Assembly (NCBI GenBank): GCA_963802915.1
Contig: CAWDKQ010000008.1
Coordinates: 186,001-250,000, forward strand
Direction of reading: 5' to 3'
Source: JAICMB01 sp963802915
GTDB lineage: Bacteria > Acidobacteriota > Terriglobia > Bryobacterales > Bryobacteraceae
DNA length: 64,000 bases
The notes beneath the pieces were generated by a model. That model made no database searches. It was not told where the DNA came from and saw only the letters and a program-made list of their open reading frames with translations. Shown one piece after another: positions 49,046-58,208 of this stretch. A program made the position numbers and the translations under genes. Numbering within the stretch: position 1 is the stretch's first letter; each line of letters begins with the position of its first letter.

Positions 49046-49880
49046 GACCGGCTTTCTCGAGCATTTCCAAAAACTGTTTCTTCGTCCTCATATCGATGGC
49101 TTGTGCCGCGAGTTTTCCATTACGGTCGTAAACGAAGCTCTTGGGAATGCCTTCGACACGAAAAGCCTCGTTCACCTTGCGGCCCGGATCCAACAGAATC
49201 ACATAGGAAACATTGTGGTCCTTAATGTACGACTGGACCTTGGCCGCGTCCTCATCCGAGATCGCCAGGACCACCAGGCCGCGATCTTTGTACTGCTTGT
49301 AGAGAGCGTCGAGATCCGGCATTTCCTTGCGGCAAGGGGGGCACCACGTCGCCCAGAAGTTCACCAGAACCACCTTGCCCTTCAGATTCTGCAGAGTCCA
49401 TTCCTTGCCACGCAAGTCCGTGAGGGTGAAATCGGCATGCTCGCGACTCCGGTCGTCGGCTTCCAGTTTGGACATAGCCTCGGCAAATTTGGGACTGGCC
49501 GACGATGCATTCACATGCTCATAACGAACCAACGTGGCGAGTTCGAGATAGGGATCGGCCGGCTGATCCGGCTGTTCGCGTAACGCATCGGCCAGCGTTG
49601 TCGCGACCTCCTGAAGAGTGTCGTGCCCGAAGTCTCCTTCGGTCGATAAGTTCGCGAGGCCTTGCGCTAGCCTCATTTTGTTCGGCGTCACGGGCAGCGC
49701 GCGAATGTCCAGCGCCAGTTGCTTCGTGGTTTTGGCCCGGACATCGTCCGGCAAACCGCGAAGGCCTTTCAGCGTAGTGACGAGCGGCTGTTCCTGGTCG
49801 CTCCAGACCACCTTTTTCTGCTGGGCTCCGACGTTCAGGGAGGCCAGCAGCAATATCGCGGGAAGCACGTATCGGATCAT
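48996..49880 (-). CDS. Exported TlpA/ResA-like thioredoxin-domain protein
   Basis: 294 residues from ATG 49880; longer in-frame starts would run through the operator region. A signal peptide (YVLPAILLLASLNVGAQ) is followed by about 120 residues of helical repeat-like sequence and then the thioredoxin fold: LRGKEWTLQNLKGKVVLVNFWATWCPPCRKEMPDLDALY, with CPPC as the redox centre, and VEGIPKSFVYDRNGKLAAQ. It should act as a periplasmic thiol-disulfide reductant. It is divergent from the MarR-GNAT gene, and twin palindromes in the gap lie 27 bases from its start. Confidence 0.88.
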   Translation of the reverse strand: MIRYVLPAILLLASLNVGAQQKKVVWSDQEQPLVTTLKGLRGLPDDVRAKTTKQLALDIRALPVTPNKMRLAQGLANLSTEGDFGHDTLQEVATTLADALREQPDQPADPYLELATLVRYEHVNASSASPKFAEAMSKLEADDRSREHADFTLTDLRGKEWTLQNLKGKVVLVNFWATWCPPCRKEMPDLDALYKQYKDRGLVVLAISDEDAAKVQSYIKDHNVSYVILLDPGRKVNEAFRVEGIPKSFVYDRNGKLAAQAIDMRTKKQFLEMLEKAGLNESNRTEASRTVPHD

Positions 49881-49906
49881 TACTGCCAGCGTAGCATCGA
49901 AGATAC

Positions 49907-49940
49907 TTGACGTAGTCAACGAAGTATTTGACAATGTCAA
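49907..49940. promoter_or_regulatory. Twin TTGAC-N3-GTCAA operators before the MarR-GNAT gene
   Basis: TTGACGTAGTCAA (49907-49919) and TTGACAATGTCAA (49928-49940) are two perfect inverted repeats 21 bases apart centre to centre, that is two helical turns, each preceded by a TA-C/T pair (ATAC and GTAT). The second ends one base before the MarR-GNAT start codon. This is a strong candidate for autoregulation and possibly for control of the divergent TlpA-like gene. Confidence 0.7.
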
Positions 49941-49941
49941 G

Positions 49942-50862
49942 ATGGCAGAGTTGGAACGGGTCCAATGCGTCCGCCGGTTCAACCGATTCTATACCAAGCA
50001 GATTGGCGTGCTCCAGGAAGGGCTGTTGGACAGTCCCTTCTCATTGTCCGAGGTGCGGGTTCTCTACGAACTGGCGAACCGAGATCGTCCGATGGCCGCG
50101 GAACTGGTCCGCGACCTCGGCCTCGACGCCGGCTACTTGAGCCGCATCCTGACGCGTTTCGAAGTCCAGGGACTGGTTCGAAAGATTCCTTCGGAAGCCG
50201 ACGGCCGGCAGATTCTGCTTTCGCTGACGGCGAAAGGCCGCAAGGTTTTTGGGCCGCTCGATGCGCGTTCCAACGCTCAAATTCAAGAAATGTTGGCAAA
50301 ACTGTCTCCCGAGGAACAGGAACGGCTGACTCGTTCCATGTCCGCCATTGAGGCATTGCTGAGCGGAACGCCGGATAGCAAGGCCCCCTATATCATTCGC
50401 ACTCACCAGCCCGGTGATCTCGGATGGATCGTACATCGTCACGGCGCGCTCTACTCGCGGGAGTACGGATTGAACGATAATTTCGAGGCGCTGGTCGCCG
50501 AGATCGCGGCTCACTTTCTGCGAAACTTCGATCCCCAGCGCGAGCGCTGCTGGATCGCCGAGCGCGATGGTGAAAACCTGGGATGCGTCTGCCTGGTGCG
50601 CGAGTCCGACGAAGTGGCGAAGCTGCGCGTTCTTCTTGTCGAGCCCAAAGCGCGAGGACTCGGGCTCGGACACCGGCTGGTCGCCGAATGCATCCGTTTC
50701 GCGAAGCAGGCCGGATATCGCAAGATCATCTTATGGACCAGCGACGCGCTCGTGGCCGCAAGACGTGTTTACGAGAAGGCTGGCTTTCAGCTTGTGGAAG
50801 AGAAGCGTCACAACATGTTCGGGCCGGACTGGGTCGGACAGACCTGGGAACTGGCGCTGTAG
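49942..50862 (+). CDS. MarR-type regulator fused to a GNAT acetyltransferase
   Basis: 306 residues from ATG 49942. N-terminal MarR winged helix (VQCVRRFNRFYTKQIGVLQEGLLDSPFSLSEVRVLYEL, LDAGYLSRILTRFEVQGLVRKIPSEADGRQILLSLTAKGRKVF) and a C-terminal GNAT domain from about residue 155 (VCLVRESDEVAKLRVLLVEPKARGLGLGHRLVAECIRFAKQAGYRKIILWTS, YEKAGFQLVEE). The acetyl-CoA loop is R/G-x-G-L-G-H. This domain fusion is a known, widely spread architecture; its acceptor is usually unknown. Twin operators directly upstream suggest autorepression. Confidence 0.94.
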   Translation: MAELERVQCVRRFNRFYTKQIGVLQEGLLDSPFSLSEVRVLYELANRDRPMAAELVRDLGLDAGYLSRILTRFEVQGLVRKIPSEADGRQILLSLTAKGRKVFGPLDARSNAQIQEMLAKLSPEEQERLTRSMSAIEALLSGTPDSKAPYIIRTHQPGDLGWIVHRHGALYSREYGLNDNFEALVAEIAAHFLRNFDPQRERCWIAERDGENLGCVCLVRESDEVAKLRVLLVEPKARGLGLGHRLVAECIRFAKQAGYRKIILWTSDALVAARRVYEKAGFQLVEEKRHNMFGPDWVGQTWELAL

Positions 50863-52041
50863 TCACCCGATGGGCAGCGGTTCAGTCCCCTGGCTCAGGA
50901 TGTCGATATAGCGCGAGTAGACATACTGGCGGCCTTTTAATTTTCCGCTGATCTCTTTCACGATGCCCAGCCGCTGGAGATGCTCCAGGCTTGCCGTAAC
51001 CGTCGGGACGGAGATCCCAAGCTGCTTCGAAGCGGCTGCAATTGAAGTGATCGGATGACGTTGCAGATAATGATGCAACATGAGCGCTGACGCCGCCGGC
51101 CGGCCGAGCTGGCCGATTCTCGCGCGATCCTCCTGGAAGATCGCAACCACCTGCCGCGCGGCATCGACTGCTTGAGTTGCCGTATGCGCCACTGCTTCCA
51201 GGAAAAACTCGATCCATGTCTCCCAGTTTCCAGTCAGGCGAACATCCTGGAGCAGATCATAATAGCGCTGCCGGTTTTGTTTGAAGAAAAGGCTCAAGTA
51301 AAGAACCGGCTCCCGCAGGACTCCTTCGGAGCAGAGCAGCAGGGTGATCAACAGACGCCCCAATCGTCCATTGCCGTCGAGAAACGGGTGGATCGATTCG
51401 AACTGCACATGCGCCAGCGCTGCTTTCACGAGAAATGGCAAACCGGATTTGGAGTGCAGAAACTTCTCGAAATTGTCGAGGTGCGACATGAGCTGGTCGA
51501 CCGGAGGCGGGACGTATGTCGCATTACCAGGCCTTGTACCGCCGATCCAATTTTGAGTCGTGCGAAACTCGCCGGGCGTTTTAGGCTCGCCCCGGCCGCG
51601 TGCCAGCAAGACTTCATGGATCTCCCGCAGCAGCCGCAGCGAGATCGGAAATCCGCCGCGCATGCGATCGAGCCCGTGCTTCATGGCTGCCACATAGGAC
51701 GAAACTTCGGTGACGTCGTTGAGAGGAATGCCGGGCGCCTGGTCGTTCTCGAAAAGCAAAAGATCCGAGAGAGAGGATTGTGTGCCCTCGATCTGAGACG
51801 ACAAGACCGCCTCTTTGCGAACGTACATGTAAATGAAGAGCGGAGGATCGGGCAGCAGGAGCGTGAGAGCGTCGAGGCGTCCGAGAGATAAATTTGCCTC
51901 GTCGAGCAGAAGTTGCGATGACGCGATGTTTATGGGCGGGTCGGGAGGCAGCGGCGGCGGAAGGTAGGCCTTATACACTTCCTCTCCGGTACGATAGGGG
52001 ATGTAGCGGCCAACCCGAGTGTTAATCGGTTGGGAAGCCAT
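50863..52041 (-). CDS. Fic-domain AMP-transferase with built-in inhibitory helix
   Basis: 392 residues. The Fic active-site motif HPFLDGNGRLGR is intact (catalytic His, FESIHPFLDGNGR), and the flap precedes it. The inhibitory motif [S/T]-x-x-x-E-G is visible near residue 84 as SSQIEG, so the enzyme is the self-inhibited type (class II). The C-terminal region (QLGISVPTVTASLEHLQRLGIVKEISG) is a winged helix. The N-terminal Fic_N domain is also present. Targets are unknown. It is convergent with the MarR-GNAT gene with no gap between stops. Confidence 0.94.
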   Translation of the reverse strand: MASQPINTRVGRYIPYRTGEEVYKAYLPPPLPPDPPINIASSQLLLDEANLSLGRLDALTLLLPDPPLFIYMYVRKEAVLSSQIEGTQSSLSDLLLFENDQAPGIPLNDVTEVSSYVAAMKHGLDRMRGGFPISLRLLREIHEVLLARGRGEPKTPGEFRTTQNWIGGTRPGNATYVPPPVDQLMSHLDNFEKFLHSKSGLPFLVKAALAHVQFESIHPFLDGNGRLGRLLITLLLCSEGVLREPVLYLSLFFKQNRQRYYDLLQDVRLTGNWETWIEFFLEAVAHTATQAVDAARQVVAIFQEDRARIGQLGRPAASALMLHHYLQRHPITSIAAASKQLGISVPTVTASLEHLQRLGIVKEISGKLKGRQYVYSRYIDILSQGTEPLPIG

Positions 52042-52104
52042 TTAAAGTTTCTTTAGAAGATTGGTTGTAAATTAAACTATATCGTCATAAGTTTTAAATA
52101 GCAA

Positions 52105-53418
52105 CTATGCGATGTCGGGCAAGAGGTATCGCTGGGGATGGCCGGCTGCCCGCGCCACCGATTCGGCGGCAATATAGCCGCTCCGGACGGCACCTTCCAT
52201 GGTCGCCGGCCAGCCGGACCGGGTCCAATCGCCTGCCATAAAAAGGTTAGGAAACCCGGTTTCCGGACCGGGCCGTACCGATTCCAGCCCCGGAGCCGCC
52301 GAAAAAGTCGCCCGTACCTCTTTGACAACATGGGCCTTTTCGAGTTTCGCTTCGGACACAACAGGGAAAAACTCAGCCAACTCCCGTACGGCGAGATCGA
52401 TCACCTCGCCCCGGCTCATCTCGATCAGACTTCTCGACGCGCTCACAACCAGTTGCAGATACCGGCCCTCTTCCTTGTTGAACATCCACTGGATGGTCCG
52501 ATCCAGCAGCGTGGCGTGGGGCAGGTCCGTAATCTTACGATCGAACCATAGGTGAATGCCGGTAATCGGAGAATGAGTGAAGTGGCTTACGTCTGTTTCC
52601 AACCCCAGGGCGCTCAACCGCTCGAAGGGAGCGGCCGAGATGTAATAATCCGCCCGGAGCTCAATCGCTCGCGCTAGAACGCCCGTCACGCGTCCGCCCG
52701 AGAGGAGCACCCGGTCGACCGGACATCGCAGATTCAGCCGGACATTCCCCACCCGCTCCCAAACCTCCGGGCTGTACAAGTCCGCCAGAGGCACTGCCGG
52801 AACGCCCATCTCATAGCTGGTGCGCGACGCGAGGAATCCTAGCCAGAAGACCTGGAATCCGTGGATCGCAGCCATGCGGTCAAGATCTTCATTCACCGCG
52901 CTGACCAGCACTTGCTGCCAAAACCGGTCGATCGCACGCTTGGTCTGCCGCTTTTCCCGCAGCCAGTCGAGCATTGTGATCCGGTCGAGATCCGTCCGCT
53001 TCCGCTCCCGCTGCAAGGCGAGCAATCCGCGGCCGATCGCGATCTTGTCACGCAGGTCGAAGCATTTCATCCCCAGGAAGCTTTCGGTAAAATGCAGCGG
53101 CTTGGGCAGAGCGCCCGCCTGCATGGTTGATACCCGCCCGCCCGGTTCAATGAAGTAGAACTTCTTATGGAATTGAATCCGATCGCCCACGCCCAGCCGG
53201 CTATAAAAGTCGAGCAGGTTGACGCAGCAGCGCAGGAGGATGTGCTGGCAATTGTCGATGGTTTCCGAACCCTCGGACGTGTTCAGCGGATAGGAAGTAG
53301 CGCGACCGCCCAGAAACCCGCGCGACTCGAAAAGATCGACTTCGAAACCGGAAGCGCCCAAAGCCGCCGCGGACGCAAGACCGGAGAGGCCACCGCCGAT
53401 GACGATAGCGCTGGGCAT
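52105..53418 (-). CDS. hpnE: Squalene-associated FAD-dependent desaturase HpnE
   Basis: 437 residues from ATG 53418. The FAD fold opens with SAIVIGGGLSGLASAAALGASGFEVDLFES, followed by GGRATSY and DNCQHILLRCCVNLLDFYSRLG, typical of HpnE (hydroxysqualene dehydroxylase), and a C-terminal LFMAGDWTRSGWPATMEGAVRSGYIAAE. In known pathways HpnC, HpnD and HpnE turn farnesyl diphosphate into squalene for hopanoid synthesis. hpnC and hpnD are not in this window. A 36-residue membrane protein gene lies 19 bases upstream. Confidence 0.9.
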   Translation of the reverse strand: MPSAIVIGGGLSGLASAAALGASGFEVDLFESRGFLGGRATSYPLNTSEGSETIDNCQHILLRCCVNLLDFYSRLGVGDRIQFHKKFYFIEPGGRVSTMQAGALPKPLHFTESFLGMKCFDLRDKIAIGRGLLALQRERKRTDLDRITMLDWLREKRQTKRAIDRFWQQVLVSAVNEDLDRMAAIHGFQVFWLGFLASRTSYEMGVPAVPLADLYSPEVWERVGNVRLNLRCPVDRVLLSGGRVTGVLARAIELRADYYISAAPFERLSALGLETDVSHFTHSPITGIHLWFDRKITDLPHATLLDRTIQWMFNKEEGRYLQLVVSASRSLIEMSRGEVIDLAVRELAEFFPVVSEAKLEKAHVVKEVRATFSAAPGLESVRPGPETGFPNLFMAGDWTRSGWPATMEGAVRSGYIAAESVARAAGHPQRYLLPDIA

Positions 53419-53437
53419 CTGAAAAAAGGGATGTGTC

Positions 53438-53548
53438 TTAAATGCGCACGGGCGCGCGATGCCCGCCGCCGCCACTGCCGTTAATGATCGCGATGGCGAT
53501 GGACAAAACTACCAGGATAAAGAAGATATCAGATAGATCGAATTGCAT
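53438..53548 (-). CDS. 36-residue membrane protein upstream of hpnE
   Basis: Minus-strand frame from ATG 53548 with a TGGAAG-type ribosome site 8 bases upstream. The product begins MQFDLSDIFFILVVLSIAIA, has one hydrophobic helix and ends with a Gly-rich basic tail (NGSGGGGHRAPVRI). It ends 19 bases before hpnE and may be cotranscribed. The clean order of an acidic start, a helix and a basic tail argues against a chance frame, but no family is recognised. Confidence 0.5.
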   Translation of the reverse strand: MQFDLSDIFFILVVLSIAIAIINGSGGGGHRAPVRI

Positions 53549-53728
53549 TTAAGGCACTTCCAGTATGCTTGTATAGAAGACTCTCAGCAAGACCCGAGGG
53601 CTCCAGTACCGACTTTCTTTTTGCGGAAACTAGTATTAAGCCTAACACAGAAGCCGGTAGAACACCTTATAAACAGCGCCCTGATGGTGCTGCTTTCCGA
53701 TAACGCTAAAATAGAGTTTTCCCTCCCA

Positions 53729-56491
53729 ATGCTTGATCGCATCACCGTGCATGGGGCACGGCAGCATAACCTGAAGAACATCGACGTCGAGATTCCGCGA
53801 AACACGTTCACCGTGATCACCGGACTCAGCGGATCGGGGAAATCCTCGCTTGCGTTTGACACCATCTACGCGGAAGGGCAGCGCCGCTATGTCGAGACTC
53901 TGTCGCCCTACGCGCGCCAGTTCCTGGACCAGATGGAGCGACCCGAAGTCGATTCCATCGACGGCCTGAGCCCGGCCATTTCGATCGAGCAGAAGACCAC
54001 CAATCGGAGCCCGCGATCCACCGTCGGAACCATCACCGAGATTTACGACTACCTGCGCGTACTGTACTCCTCGATCGGCGTTCCGCATTGCCCACAGTGC
54101 GGCATCGAAATTTCACGCCAGAGTACGGAGCAGATTCTCCAGCAGATCATGGCGTTGAAGCAGGATGAGCGCGTTATGATTCTTGCTCCGGTGGTTCGGG
54201 GACGCAAAGGCGAATACAAGAAGGATCTTGAGAAATTGGCTCGCCAAGGATTCGTTCGGGCGCGAATCGATGGCGTTTTGCGTTCGCTCGACGAAGAAAT
54301 AGCGCTGGACCGGCGAAAAAACCACACTATCGAAGTCGTGATCGACCGGCTGCTGCTGCGGCCGGGCATCGAACAGCGCCTCGAAGCGTCCATTGAAACC
54401 GCCGCGAAGCTGTCCGGTGGACTCGTGCTGGTTTCAGTCGTAAACGGCGACGAGAGGATGTATTCGCAGAAGCTGGCCTGCCCGGAGTGCGGCGCCAGCG
54501 TGCCGCAGCTCGAACCGCGGTCGTTTTCTTTCAACAGCCCCTTCGGCGCTTGCGAGACCTGCAATGGATTAGGAAGCCGCTGGTCCTTCGATCCCGCCAA
54601 GATCCTCGCCGACCCCTCCAAGCGGCTGCTGGACGGTGGCCTGGTCACGATGGCTGCGTCCACGTACACGTCGCACCGGCTTACGGAAGCAGCCGAGCGA
54701 CTAGGGATTGACATCGACCATCCGTTCGACGAACTCCCCAAGAAAACGCAATCGCTTTTGATGGAAGGCGGTTCGGGATTTCCAGGGATTGTGAAACTGC
54801 TCGACGAGACCTTCGAGGAAGCGAGCCCCGGATATCGCGAATGGCTGATGGATTACATGGCGCCATCCACCTGTCCCTCTTGTCACGGCCGCCGCCTCAA
54901 ACCGAGCAGCCTTTCCGTGCAGGTGAAAGGCATCGGTCTTGCCGACTTGACTGCCATGCCGATTGCCCGGGCGGTCGAAACCGTTCGAATCTGGAAACTC
55001 AACGACCGGGAGCGCCAGGTGGCCGGCCGCGTTGTCGAAGAAATTCAAAACCGTCTGGAGTTTCTGACCGCCGTCGGACTCGATTACCTGAATCTCGCTC
55101 GATCCGCCGCGACTCTATCCGGCGGCGAGGCACAGCGCATCCGTTTAGCTACGCAAATCGGATCCAAGCTGCGCGGGGTGCTTTACGTCCTCGACGAACC
55201 TTCTATCGGCCTCCACCCGCGCGATAACGACAAACTCCTCGACACCCTGGCGCATCTGCGCGATCTGGGAAACACGGTGCTGGTGGTCGAACATGATGCC
55301 GAGACCATCGAGCGCGCGGATTACGTGATCGATCTCGGACCCGGCGCCGGCCGGCTGGGCGGTGAACTCGTCGCGTCCGGAACCCCGCAACAGGTTCAAG
55401 ACAATCCCAATTCGCTGACGGGACGTTATCTCTCGGGCAAGCTCTCCATCGCATCGCCCGCCGAGCGCCGCAAAGGAAACGGCGAAAGCCTGATTGTGCG
55501 AGGCGCGCGTGAGCACAACTTGAAGAATGTGACGGTGGAATTTCCGCTCGGCAAGTTGATCGTTGTCACGGGCGTGTCGGGCAGCGGCAAATCGACGCTC
55601 GTCAACGACATCCTCTATCGCTCGCTGGCGCGAGAATTGTACGGTTCGCATGATCAACCCGGCGATCACGATTCGATTGAAGGGATCGCACTCATCGACA
55701 AAGTGGTCGAGATCGATCAGGCGCCCATTGGCCGCACGCCCCGCTCGAATCCAGCGACGTACACTGGAGTCTTCTCGCCGATCCGCGACCTGTATGCAAT
55801 GCTTCCGGAATCGCGCGAGCGCGGCTACAAAGCCGGCCGATTCAGCTTCAACGTCAAAGGTGGCCGCTGCGAAGCCTGCCAGGGTGACGGACTCAAGCGC
55901 ATCGAAATGAACTTCCTGCCGGACGTTTACGTCACCTGCGACGTGTGCAAAGCCAAGCGCTACAACAGCGAGACGCTCCAGGTGAAGTACAAGGGGCTCT
56001 CTATTGCGGATCTGCTCGGCACCACGGTTGAGGATGCCCTTCCGGTGCTGGAGGCCATTCCGCAGATCCACGCCAAGCTGAAAACGCTATACGATGTGGG
56101 GCTGGGCTACATACATCTCGGCCAGTCGTCCACCACTCTGTCCGGCGGCGAAGCGCAGCGCATCAAACTGGCGAAAGAATTGAGCAAGCGTCAGACCGGC
56201 CGGACCCTCTACATTCTCGACGAGCCGACCACAGGGCTGCATTTCGACGATGTCCGCAAATTACTCGAAGTCTTGCAGCGGCTGGTGTCACTCGGGAACA
56301 CGGTGCTCGTGATCGAACACCAACTCGACGTTATCAAATCGGCAGACTGGATCATTGACATGGGACCGGAGGGAGGCGAGAAGGGCGGCCAGATTGTCGC
56401 TGCGGGAACGCCGGAGCAGTTGATACGCGTCCGCCGCAGTCACACGGCTCATGCTCTGGAAAAAGTGATGCGAAACGGAAAAGTCGCGTGA
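53729..56491 (+). CDS. uvrA: Excinuclease ABC subunit UvrA
   Basis: 920 residues from ATG 53729, the start that gives the usual MLDRITVHGARQHNLKNIDVEIP; an earlier ATG 53543 adds 62 unrelated residues. Walker A1 GLSGSGKSS (32-40), zinc centre with CPECGASVPQLEPRSFSFNSPFGACETCNG, ABC signature ATLSGGEAQRIRLATQIG, then Walker A2 GVSGSGKST near 614, CEACQGDG and CDVCKAKRYN zinc modules and the second TLSGGEAQRIKLAKEL. It finds bulky DNA lesions together with UvrB. A TAAAAT box at 53707 may be its -10. Overlaps the next gene by 4 bases. Confidence 0.97.
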   Translation: MLDRITVHGARQHNLKNIDVEIPRNTFTVITGLSGSGKSSLAFDTIYAEGQRRYVETLSPYARQFLDQMERPEVDSIDGLSPAISIEQKTTNRSPRSTVGTITEIYDYLRVLYSSIGVPHCPQCGIEISRQSTEQILQQIMALKQDERVMILAPVVRGRKGEYKKDLEKLARQGFVRARIDGVLRSLDEEIALDRRKNHTIEVVIDRLLLRPGIEQRLEASIETAAKLSGGLVLVSVVNGDERMYSQKLACPECGASVPQLEPRSFSFNSPFGACETCNGLGSRWSFDPAKILADPSKRLLDGGLVTMAASTYTSHRLTEAAERLGIDIDHPFDELPKKTQSLLMEGGSGFPGIVKLLDETFEEASPGYREWLMDYMAPSTCPSCHGRRLKPSSLSVQVKGIGLADLTAMPIARAVETVRIWKLNDRERQVAGRVVEEIQNRLEFLTAVGLDYLNLARSAATLSGGEAQRIRLATQIGSKLRGVLYVLDEPSIGLHPRDNDKLLDTLAHLRDLGNTVLVVEHDAETIERADYVIDLGPGAGRLGGELVASGTPQQVQDNPNSLTGRYLSGKLSIASPAERRKGNGESLIVRGAREHNLKNVTVEFPLGKLIVVTGVSGSGKSTLVNDILYRSLARELYGSHDQPGDHDSIEGIALIDKVVEIDQAPIGRTPRSNPATYTGVFSPIRDLYAMLPESRERGYKAGRFSFNVKGGRCEACQGDGLKRIEMNFLPDVYVTCDVCKAKRYNSETLQVKYKGLSIADLLGTTVEDALPVLEAIPQIHAKLKTLYDVGLGYIHLGQSSTTLSGGEAQRIKLAKELSKRQTGRTLYILDEPTTGLHFDDVRKLLEVLQRLVSLGNTVLVIEHQLDVIKSADWIIDMGPEGGEKGGQIVAAGTPEQLIRVRRSHTAHALEKVMRNGKVA

Positions 56492-57447
56492 GTTCCAGGT
56501 ATCCTTACGAGCCACTCGAGTTCACGGGCCTGAAAACCGTAGCGATCAAAGCGCGTGGAGGCAAGGTGCGTGTCGAGCATTTCGCAAGGCCGTTCCACAA
56601 GGGCGATGGCATCGCAAGCTTCATCGATTCGCTGCCTTCGATTCTTGCGGCCGATTCGTTCCGCGCTGTCATTGAGGCTATCGCCGAAGCGCGCAAGCGA
56701 AAGCGAGCGATCCTCTGGGGACTCGGCGGCCACGTCATCAAGTGCGGCCTGGCTCCGATCCTGACGGATCTGATGCGACGCGGTTATGCGACCGCATTCG
56801 TACTTAATGGCGCGGCTGCGATTCACGATTTCGAGATCGCGATCGCGGGCCAAACCAGCGAAGATGTCGAGGCGGTTCTGCCCGATGGGAGTTTCGGAGC
56901 GGCGGAAGAAACCGGGCGCGAAATGAATGAGGCGATCGTTGAAGGCGCCGGTAAAGTAGGCCTCGGCGAAACCCTGAGTATCCGTCTGGAGCGCATCGCC
57001 GATCCTCAGTTTGCGTCGTCCAGTCTCTTGCATGTAGCGTACCGCGCCGGCGTTCCTGTAACCGTTCACGTCGCCATCGGTACCGACACCCCGCATACCC
57101 ATCCGGCAGCCCGTGGCGCCGCCATCGGCGAGGCCACCCACCACGACTTCCGGCTCCTCTGCGCAATCGTGAAAGAGTTGAACGACGGCGGCGTCTATTT
57201 GAACGTCGGCTCCGCCGTGGTTTTGCCCGAAGTGTTCTTGAAGGCGGTGTCGGTGGTGCGGAATCTTGGCAATCCGCTGGCAAACTTTACGACCGTGAAC
57301 TTCGATTTCCTACAGCACTATCGGCCCAACGCCAACGTCGTGAATCGACCTCATGCCAAATCGGGCGGACATGGTTACTCCATTACCGGCCACCATGAGT
57401 TGATGATTCCGCTGCTCGCCGCGGCGCTGATCGAGCGCGAATCATGA
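56488..57447 (+). CDS. Deoxyhypusine-synthase-like protein
   Basis: 319 residues from GTG 56488, with GTGA overlapping the uvrA stop. The segments GLGGHVIKCGLAPILTDLMRRGYATAFVLNGAAAIHDFEIAIAG and GSFGAAEETGREMNEAI, then HVAIGTDTPHTHPAARGAAIGEATHHDF and LNVGSAVVLPEVFLKAVSV, resemble the NAD-binding Rossmann-like fold of deoxyhypusine synthase and its bacterial relatives, without the eukaryotic N-terminal part. In bacteria these relatives act on other amines or have unknown roles. It overlaps the CPBP gene by 4 bases, so it is one operon with uvrA. Confidence 0.7.
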   Translation: MSSRYPYEPLEFTGLKTVAIKARGGKVRVEHFARPFHKGDGIASFIDSLPSILAADSFRAVIEAIAEARKRKRAILWGLGGHVIKCGLAPILTDLMRRGYATAFVLNGAAAIHDFEIAIAGQTSEDVEAVLPDGSFGAAEETGREMNEAIVEGAGKVGLGETLSIRLERIADPQFASSSLLHVAYRAGVPVTVHVAIGTDTPHTHPAARGAAIGEATHHDFRLLCAIVKELNDGGVYLNVGSAVVLPEVFLKAVSVVRNLGNPLANFTTVNFDFLQHYRPNANVVNRPHAKSGGHGYSITGHHELMIPLLAAALIERES

Positions 57448-58193
57448 TCCCTCCGGAGCCGCCGCTCGAAATCGTTCGGCCGGCCCACGAGCCAGCGCAG
57501 AACGACGCGTTCTGGGATTACGCCGACCTTGGTCTCTTCATCACCCTGGGTATCGCGAGTTTGTTCGCCTCGCTGCTGCTGGTACGGTTCATCCCCGTCC
57601 TGCACGCGTTGCCAGACGCGTACAAACTTCTGGTTGGGCAACTTATTTGGTACGTTCTGGTTTTTTGTTGTCTCGCGGCCATCCTGCGAACCCGCTATCA
57701 GGCGCCGTTCTGGAAAGCGCTGGGCTGGATTCCACCTCGATTCGGGCAGGCAATCAGCAGTCTGGCCGCGGGGCCGGTGATCGCGATCGGACTGGGCCTG
57801 ATCGGCGCCGCGATGCGCACGCCGCCCATGCCGCTGGCGTTCGAAAAAATGCTGAACAGCGCCGCACTCATTGTATTATTCGGGTCGCTTGTTGTTTTGA
57901 TCGGACCGCTCTGCGAAGAACTGGCGTTCCGGGGCTTCATGATGCCGTTGCTGATCCGTTCGCTCGGACCGATTGCGGGGATCGTCATCACGGGCATCCT
58001 CTTTGGAATGCTGCACGGCTTCGAATATCCCGATTGGCGCCCCGTCGCGCTCATTGCAAGCGCCGGCATCATTTTCGGTTGGCGACGTTATAAAACCGGA
58101 TCGACGGTGAACTCGGCGCTGATGCATGCCGGCTTCAACCTGACGCAATTTGTCGCATTAATGGCCGCGCGGCACGCGAATCTCTTACGTTGA
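57444..58193 (+). CDS. CPBP-family intramembrane glutamic endopeptidase
   Basis: 249 residues with several membrane helices. The CPBP/Abi motifs are EELAFRGFMMPLL (EExxxR), ITGILFGMLHG (FxxxH) and VNSALMHAGFNLTQFVALM. Members include type II CAAX prenyl proteases and bacteriocin-immunity proteins; the actual substrate is not known. ATGA overlap with the preceding gene makes it the third gene of the uvrA operon. Confidence 0.9.
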   Translation: MIPPEPPLEIVRPAHEPAQNDAFWDYADLGLFITLGIASLFASLLLVRFIPVLHALPDAYKLLVGQLIWYVLVFCCLAAILRTRYQAPFWKALGWIPPRFGQAISSLAAGPVIAIGLGLIGAAMRTPPMPLAFEKMLNSAALIVLFGSLVVLIGPLCEELAFRGFMMPLLIRSLGPIAGIVITGILFGMLHGFEYPDWRPVALIASAGIIFGWRRYKTGSTVNSALMHAGFNLTQFVALMAARHANLLR

Positions 58194-58208
58194 GCCATAC
58201 AATTGAAC

